Origin: Hansfordia pulvinata | Taxonomy: Eukaryota; Ascomycota; Sordariomycetes; Xylariales | Assembly (NCBI GenBank): GCA_006538405.1 | Contig: BJKQ01000023.1 | Location: 217,870 to 281,869, forward strand | Length of the DNA stretch: 64,000 bases | Reading direction: 5' to 3' | Shown here: positions 57,351 to 64,000 of the stretch, in pieces | How positions within the stretch are numbered: the first letter of the stretch is position 1 | Layout: each line of letters begins with the position of its first letter | The notes under the pieces: generated by a model | Seen by the model: only the letters and a program-made list of their open reading frames with translations | What the model was told of the DNA's origin: nothing | The model's database searches: none | Made by a program: the position numbers and the translations under genes

Positions 57351-58835
57351 TTATCGCTGCTTAGAAAGAGAACCGGCTAACTGAAATTCTCAAACCACTA
57401 ATTCAGATTAGAGACGAGCCAGCAACAGTGAGCAGGTACATACCTTGACAATCTTTCTGCATTCTTCGATATCAACGGTAGAGCCCCATGACCAGGGCAA
57501 ACACTCTTTCTCCCAAAGTTTCAAAATATGTCTTATTTTCGGAATGAAATCCATCGCGGTATCTTCGTTGGTGACGAATGGGAATTTCGCCTCTAGCTTC
57601 GACAGCTGCAGAACTCGTAGGATTTCCCTGCTGTCCCAATGCATAGTTCCACTCATGACCACGTTAGTAAGGGAATACGGTGCATGGATTGTCGCGCTTG
57701 GCTGAATGAGAAGGCATCCGGGATACAGATAGATCCCTATAGGAGCTCCTAGCTGCATCGTGCTCGATGATGCCCAGTCCGAAAGGATGCGTGAATGCCA
57801 CACTGGCCACAGCTTCTCGCCGCAGTCGGTGAACACCGTGGTCATGACGCCATGACGATCAATGTGTGGCATCGAAAAAGCGCCTTTCTTGGCACATAAT
57901 TGGAATCGCGTCGAGTCAAGCAAGTCTATTGCGACGGGTGAATCCATCTTCCCACTCTCCGTCTTGGCGATTTCCATGACAGAGTAAGAGGGCAATGAAG
58001 TCAGGCAAGATGGAGTCGGATGGGGCTTGCAGCCACCAAGATTCAACATGTTGATGGGACCGTGAGCCGGGTCTTGCAATTTTCGGATGGCCGTTCGTGA
58101 TGGCAGGGACTTGGGGGTAGCCAAGGAGGTAGATCTGTCATATCTTTGTTGGAAGTCGTGAACGTCGAGAGTTGGGAAGGACGATAGATATGTGACGAAG
58201 GAATCCATAGAAAGACAGAACATATTTTCATCCAGCTCTGCGGGGATCATGAGTGGTACTTTTGGGCTTGACTTCTCCAATATGCTTCTCGCTTCTTCGT
58301 TTGAGCAAACAACAAATTCATCGTCGTCAAAGTTGTCTTTCGACATGTAGCCGGCTGCCGATAAAGGATGTCCGACAGTACATTTTTGAATGATCTCAAG
58401 GAAGGCAGGGCCCTCCTTCTGCAGGCGAGACTGGCTTGAAGCATCATCGAGCAGACTGCCAAGATCGCTTTTCGCCGTTTGTATGGCTGCTTCTGCGCTC
58501 CGACGATATTTCTGAACGACGTTGGACCACTGACTGCAGATGTGACAGTTCAGAATGTGTGACTTTGCCTGACTCTGAAGAATCACTTTCCCACATCGGA
58601 CCGGTTCATGAGCCAGTTTGATATGCTTCTCCAGGGCATTGCTTCTGACAAATGATGCCTTGCAGAGGGTGCATTGGCGCCCGGGATCTCGCCGGGCGCA
58701 ATTGTGGCGTCGAGCTTTGGCCCCGTAGAAAACTACCAGACATCGGTTGCAGCGGGCATGAGGTTGTCGCTGGTGGCGAGGGAAGGAATTTTGGCTGAAT
58801 TTCTGGAGGCACAAGCTGCATTGTTGGACACTCAT
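57351..58835 (-). CDS. C2H2 zinc-finger / JmjC-type protein, two exons, 473 aa
   Basis: Exon 1 (57444-58835) plus a short last exon (57351-57380) gives 473 aa. The 63-bp intron has a GTATGT donor and TTTCAG acceptor and joins at phase 0; read-through would end after 11 other residues. A canonical C2H2 finger occupies C55, C58, H71 and H76, with further Cys/His pairs before it (C6/C9, C29/C32, H45). The C-terminal half is JmjC-like: HxD at 324-326 (MPHIDRHGVMTTVF) and a distal His at 384 in PSATIHAPYS, followed by GTMHWDSRE, which matches the 'GTxH ... WDSR' end of fungal JmjC domains. The three metal ligands for Fe(II) are therefore present; oxygenase or demethylase activity is inference. Copies A and B are remnants. 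It is divergent from nothing nearby but collinear with the basic repeat gene upstream. Confidence 0.75.
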
Positions 58836-59551
58836 GATGGTGTCCCGGAGACGGCGAGGAACGAGGCCGACGAGATGGGGGAGCCTTCTGATGCCTTCAG
58901 GGCAGCCGCGTTGGCTCTACAGCGATCCATCAGCGGTAGGTTGGTCAAATTCTGTGGATGGCAAGGCCGTACCGCTACAGTAACGCGTCATCGCCAGTAG
59001 CTCGCAGCTGGCGCCACTTGCCCTCGCTTGCAGGTCTTAGATTAAAATGGGTCTATAGCAGCAGCCCTCCAATAGCTCGACCCAGAAATCTTCACAGCCC
59101 CGCATTGGCTGTGTGTTCGCGTGAGAAGCTGGGATCCGTGCCGAACCTCGACTTTCATGCAACAACTTGCCATTGTCAGACATATCAAATCTTTAAATAT
59201 CAGATATTAGCGCGGATCAGGGCCGCTATCATGCAGGCCACGATGTGAATGTATTATGTTCAGCAAGGACGAATTGAATTTAGTGGTAGCGACAGTGTAT
59301 AAACTAAACTGGACCGAAAACGTCGAAGTGTGGTAGCGACAGGCGAATATGATAAGAATGCACAAAACCCACATACACAAACAGTGAGAACCAGCTACAT
59401 TTGAGTACCAGTCAAATACAGCAGTGACGAACGGAAACAGACGCGGGTAAATAACAGAAAGACAGACGATAATGGTAAATCAGACACTGTTCGTGAATTA
59501 GTAGGTGCTTGGGAACAGGCGCGAACACCAATTTGACTTAGAACGTGGAAC

Positions 59552-61608
59552 TTACCGCTTCTGTGTACTAATCGCCCCCGAATCCGAAGCAGGAGCTTCC
59601 AGGTCGTAGCGAACTCTCCTGCCTGGCCTCTTGGGAGAAGATCTGGAACCACCCATCATCGGATGTTTGGAGTCTGTCGCGGTAAGGGTGCGATCAGGCG
59701 TCTGTGATGGAGAAGTGACAGCTGTTGTTCCAGAACGGGGGGTCCAGCCTCCCTTGGACTGCTGGTGGACGCTGGATTCTGACTCTACGTCCGACATTTC
59801 TTGGTCCGAAGCGGGAGATCTTGACACTGTTCGTGCGAACCCTCGCCCCGCACTTGGTGTTATCGATTGATAGGTTGTTGGTTTGACTTTGTTGGTGTCT
59901 TCTATAGACTGTACCAGCACTGGCGCTTCGAACGGCAACATGCCGGTTGAGTCCGGGATCAAGCCCTTCGAGATAGCCGCATGAGGCTGTGGGGTGCCAT
60001 CTCGGGCTCGGTGCCTTGCATACGTAAATTCTGTTTTCCTCTGGCCATAAACCCAGTTGAACGTAGATCTCAGAGTGATGGTGACGAAATCCTCATCCCG
60101 GAATTTCCCCAAAATGACAGTGACGGGATAACCCACCCGTTCCTTGCTCACGTTGCCTCGATCTGGGGCGCTGGCAACAAGGAGTAAGTCGAAGTCAGAA
60201 AACTTTTTCCCACTGAAGCTATCAGCAGTCCGATACTCCAAAGGTGATGAGCCGCGACTTGCGATCCAAGCCGTCTTTTCCTGTCGACATTCAGACGCAG
60301 GAACTAGTGCACCTGCTTGATACCCAGGAAAGTCTGGGTTTCTGCCCTGGAATGCAACCAGAAGCTGGCCGCGTGGCGTGAGCCCAATAATGAGTGCATC
60401 GACTTCTGTCCCGGAGACAATATCCAAGTAATGCATTTTACCAACGGCTTGGCTGGAAACGGTGTTCTGCAGTTCCTCTCCCGTGGGAAGCCTAGGCGGG
60501 AACGATTTCAAGATTTTTTCAAGCTTGTGGTCATCAAGTAAGCTTGGTTGCGAGTGTCCCGACTTAGTCATAGAAACTAAAGATTGAACGGCTCCTGTCC
60601 TCATGCCTCTTTCGTCCTGGGACGGCCCATTTGGAATTGTCTGTTGTCGAGGTAAGAGACCTGGGGAGCGTCGGGCCTGGACTTTTTGCTGCGTTTCTTC
60701 CGATTCCGCGCCGCTTTCAACGTGGGATTGAAATCTTTGGCGACTTTGTAGCAAATGCCCTTTCGTACTCCGGTCAACCGGTGACCTGTCTTGGCCGTCT
60801 CTTGCAGGAGGGCCATCGTGAACTGGCTGTTGCTGAAGAGCGACCCTTGGAGACCTGGCACGCTCACCGCGAGTATCTGAGTTACCGAAAGAGCTGAAAA
60901 TACCTTTCTCGCCGGCAAACTTGGAAAAGGGCTTCGTGAGCTTTTTCCCTTCCTGAGTAGCCGCAGTAACCGCCTGTGGATGTGAAGCCTCGGTGTGCTG
61001 ATCAAGTTCCTTTGCTAGCTCAGGGCGGGGTTTCTTGCTCGGGCGGTTGGTTGAAGGTGCTTCTCTGATCTTCACTTCAAGATCTGAATCTTGACGCCCT
61101 CGCTTCGACGCAGGAGCATCCGGGCGGAATTTCTTGTTCGGGCGACCCAAAGAAGGTCCTTCTCTGATTTCGACCCCAGTGTCAGATGCTTGGTGCTCCC
61201 TTTTTTCAGTGGAAATCTCTGAGCGCAACTGTTTTATCGGGCGGCTGACAGCTGGCCTTTGTCGAATCTCTTCCTCTGACTGATCGCGTTCCAAACGACT
61301 GCGTTTCGTCGCGGAAAGGCCCGTTTGAGCACGTTGACCTTCCTTTTCTGTCGCGTCGTTAGCGCCTTTTAGGTAGGGTGGAGACCTGGACATCTTGCCT
61401 TTTCTGGAATGGCCTCGGATCCAATCCAAAATGTCATTGCAAGCCTCTTTGGTGAGATTTCCATCGGCATTCTTCTTCTTGGACAAGACAATCTCGTATT
61501 CTTCTCGCGTATGTCGTAGGCACTCTTTGCCTTTCTCAGCTTCTCCAAGAATTCGAACTGGTCTTTATCAAAGACAGTCTCGTCGTTCTTGCGACGTGAG
61601 CGCAACAT
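59552..61608 (-). CDS. large basic repeat protein (~680-aa family), 5' frameshift
   Basis: The 644-codon frame 59552-61486 has no good ATG at its start. The true N-terminus begins at the ATG at 61608 (MLRSRRKNDETVFDKDQFEF) in another frame; one base is missing near 61500, where copy A reads through. The N-terminal half is highly charged, with three perfect-period 33-residue repeats (residues 74, 107 and 140) of the type EIRExPSxxRPxKKxRPE. The C-terminal domain (~330-560) contains LIIGLTPRGQLLVAFQGRN, PVTVILGKFRDEDFVTITLR and STFNWVYG; it is conserved in copy A. The tail is Ser/Pro/Arg-rich. I do not recognise a named family. Unless the frameshift is a sequencing error, this copy produces at most an N-terminally altered protein. 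Confidence 0.6.
61010..61270 (-). repeat. three tandem 99-bp coding repeats
   Basis: Inside the basic repeat protein gene, units start at residues 74, 107 and 140 of the 644-codon frame, an exact 33-residue period. The conserved core is (E/K)IRExPSxxRPxKKxRPE followed by KRxxQxSD. Copy A keeps only one recognisable unit. Confidence 0.75.
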
Positions 61609-61976
61609 CGTTCAGTTGAAATAACATGAAGCGACTCAGTGAGCAAGACCTTTGCTTTTTAGAAAGTGTTCGCTTTATGGCGAGCTTCTGTTCTTTTTTT
61701 CTTCGGCTCTCCGGGCGCGATAGTTATATATGTGCAGAGAACGCAAATGAAGCGCTAATCGACGAACATGGTTTTTGTTGCGCCTGAAATCGGGTTTCCG
61801 AACCTGGCGGACCTTGTAGCGTGTCCGTTTTCAGGTTTTGATCACTACCGGTGGGGCAGGTGGGGCACGCCCAGACGATGTGAGGAACCTGGTACAACTC
61901 ACGTCCAAAGCAGGTCATACCTCGTGTGTTATGTACCAGCGTCTCTGAAAGAGTCGACGCTTGATGAAATCAAATT

Positions 61977-62680
61977 ATGAACTCTGTTGTTGCAACCATG
62001 GGTCGCTGGCTTCAAATCAATACAAGCCCTTGCCAACTGTATTTGAAGGCACTGAGCGGTGTTTACCAGATATTCGACCACCTTGGGGACAAAAAGCCGT
62101 CCGTGGTCCAGGTCATCAGGGGTAAAGATGTCACAATGCATGGCGAACTTTATCACAACCGACCACCAGGATCCAAACGCAATAGACTTTGTGCTGCTCA
62201 CATGTAGGTCCAAAAAATACGTTTCCCTCGTCGATTGCGAAGCATCTCTTCGCTTCAAGCCCGCCCTCGAAATGACGACTTTCTGACGCAAAACGCCATG
62301 GGTGACACGCCGTTCGGAGCTTGGTCCCTGGATGATCAGCTATCAAGATAGCTGTCAGTTTACTACACGGGTTTAATCGCAGCCATTGTTCAAAACGCTG
62401 GGATATTTGTAGATTATATGCGGGCTTGTCGAGCATACTGGAGCTTCCTGCACCGCGGGTCCAGCTCCAACTGTAAGACATTCGATCCGGATCGGGGCCT
62501 CTCCTTGTGAGCAAGATTTTCGCCGATGATAAATTCCGGCAATGAATAAGGGGATATTTATTGAGGGTTTGACAGATGACAAACCTACGAATATGTACAA
62601 TACAAGCGTGACGACGTAGAGACAATGTTCTGGGACAGCTCCGATAGCCTCAATCCTCTATATGTATCCTTACAAGTCAA
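61977..62680 (+). pseudogene. RING/patatin gene, copy C, decayed 5' part
   Basis: The start is close to that of the copy A gene: LSGVYQIFDHLGDKKPSVVQ against A's YSAYKVFDHLGDAAPCVIQV, then in another frame SLVDCEASLRFKPALE against LLVDSGAALRFKPVKA. A last recognisable piece near 62607-62660 (VETMFWDSSDSLNPLY) matches MEKLFWDSFESLHLLP. Frames change several times; the RING and patatin parts are missing. Confidence 0.75.
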
Positions 62681-64000
62681 CTATACCATTTTTCAGAGGT
62701 GGATAAGAAGTCAAGTCGAAGACATGATTTGAGCCGCGAATTTGAAAGTTTGCTACCTTGTTTTCTCGCTATTTTGTCTGTACTGGAACTCACGTAACCG
62801 TCCTGTGAAGAGTGTGGAGAGTGGGCGTGTGGATGCCAAGTGACATGGTAAATAGTGGCAGTGCCAAACGTAACGGATTTACAATGCTGCATCACTCGAC
62901 TTGACGGGGCCAAGATGTAATTGCACATGACAACAACGACTGCAGGCACCACTCAGATATGATCAGTTGGCTGTGGCACGTCACCATATGCTCCTGTCCA
63001 GGGTGAGATCATAGTTCTCTTGATGTACATTAGTTCCGAGAAGACTAGAACAACTTAGCTCACCAGATAGCGCTACGAGGAAAAAATCCCTGTACTGTAG
63101 GACATGACGCCACTGCTTACTGGCTGGGCGATTGACATGGATAAGGACAGTGGAGTATGAGATGCTGCATATCTATGCTAGCGCCAACACACAAGTAATA
63201 ATGTGACATTGCCTAGTCCTGGAACGGGCCAACAAGAGTTCGTGGGCTAGAGATCGAAATCTTGTGTACTGCGCGGGTCCCACAAATCGCGGAACAAATG
63301 GTAAGCTCGGCCGGATAGTAATACGACTTGCATGTGCGTACGTACGAAGCGGGGTTTAGTTCAGTAAACGACGCTCTTTTAACCGAATTACTATTTCGGT
63401 CTCGAAAGAAAAACACGCCCTTCAAGATTGCAAAATATAGCTTTCAGCCTGTTCTTAACTTTTTCTGGATCGGGAAAACAGGTAATGGCTGTTCTCTTGA
63501 ACGTGCAGATACACGTTGCGATTGGGGCTGGTAACGAGACAAGATTCCGGTCAGATAGATGGTCTTGCTAAAGTGCTTCTGAAACCCACGTTGGCGATGT
63601 TGGCGATGTTGGTGTTAAACTAAACCGCGAGGCCCAGGACGCTCAAAACAAATCTCAGGCTGCTCACATCTATTACGACGAGAACGGCAACTACACTACA
63701 CTGGGCACATGCTGTTTCCTGAGAGACAAAATAAGAGCAGTGACTGAGTTTTTAAGAATATGCGAGACTCGATAGCAGTATGAAAGATGCAGGAAAGGAT
63801 CATATTGTTTAAGGATTGATACTGTTCGTCGGAGCCAATTAATAATTGCGTGGAAATAGTGATTAATTAATCGTACACTTCTTTTTCAGAGAGACCACGT
63901 GATAACTGCCGATTCTCGCGTGTCTCTGGGCTAGCGGCGCCGGCCAAGGATCTTTCCATGCCACTCTCAACACCATGGTTCAAGTAACAATGAATGGTTA
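62681..64000. other. right-edge sequence without a supported gene
   Basis: A short frame near 63610-63775 (SQAAHIYYDENGNYTTLGTC) looks mildly coding but cannot be assigned. A GTTGGCGATGTTGGCGATGTTGGTG microrepeat is at 63591-63616. Nothing else is recognised. Confidence 0.35.

Larger units (their letters stand above)
55580..62690 (+). repeat. module copy C, collinear with copy A (16.3-22.6 kb)
   Basis: Five homologous units occur in the same order and orientation as in copy A: the 238-aa gene end (+), 221-aa gene (-), C2H2/JmjC gene (-), basic repeat gene (-) and the RING/patatin gene (+). Similarity is clear in protein but patchy in DNA, so this duplication is older than the A/B one. Confidence 0.75.

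Noticed and set aside
63591..63616. CRISPR-like or larger tandem array
   Set aside because: Only a two- to three-unit GTTGGCGAT microrepeat; no spacers and the context is eukaryotic.

Overview
The window looks like an accessory region of a filamentous ascomycete genome (Pezizomycotina, probably Sordariomycetes; lineage is inferred). The evidence is short introns (about 43-63 bp) with GTRNGT-like donors and CTNAC-like branch sites, ACCATGG-type starts, fungal protein families (F-box/ankyrin, STAND/NACHT, patatin-like, ferric reductase, UbiA), a Tad-like LINE retrotransposon, and stop codons of the C-to-T / G-to-A type expected from repeat-induced point mutation (RIP).

Layout. 0-10 kb: a multi-TM protein, an unknown two-exon gene, an F-box/ankyrin gene with a frameshift near its 3' end, and an unknown two-exon gene. 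10-14.9 kb: almost gene-free, with one small coiled-coil ORF. 14.9-24.3 kb: copy A of a recurrent gene module, followed by a 5'-truncated dynamin-like pseudogene. 30.35-31.25 kb: an intact UbiA-type prenyltransferase. 31.5-36.2 kb: a decayed LINE with an (AATC)5 tail. 38.0-39.75 kb: a STAND/NACHT pseudogene carrying a piece of Hsp90 coding sequence. 40.4-43.8 kb: copy B of the module, inverted relative to A and beginning with a dynamin fragment joined to a JmjC fragment. 46.0-52.2 kb: a second LINE 3' end, a TPR-like multi-exon gene, and a kinase-like gene with a broken frame. 53.3-55.0 kb: an intact four-exon ferric-reductase-type oxidoreductase. 55.6-62.7 kb: copy C of the module, collinear with A.

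The most notable structure is the module itself. Its genes are: a 132-aa protein, a 238-aa coiled-coil protein, a ~221-aa protein, a C2H2 zinc-finger/JmjC protein, a ~680-aa basic repeat protein, and a RING/patatin-like protein whose lipase motifs are degenerate. Three copies occur in 48 kb and decay in a complementary way. A keeps the RING/patatin and 132-aa genes, B keeps the 132- and 238-aa genes, and C keeps the 221-aa and zinc-finger/JmjC genes and most of the basic repeat gene. Patatin-like, NACHT/STAND and ferric reductase genes are also the classes known as cargo of giant Starship transposons, so the window may be Starship cargo or a hotspot fed by such elements. No DUF3435 tyrosine recombinase captain is visible here, so that remains inference.
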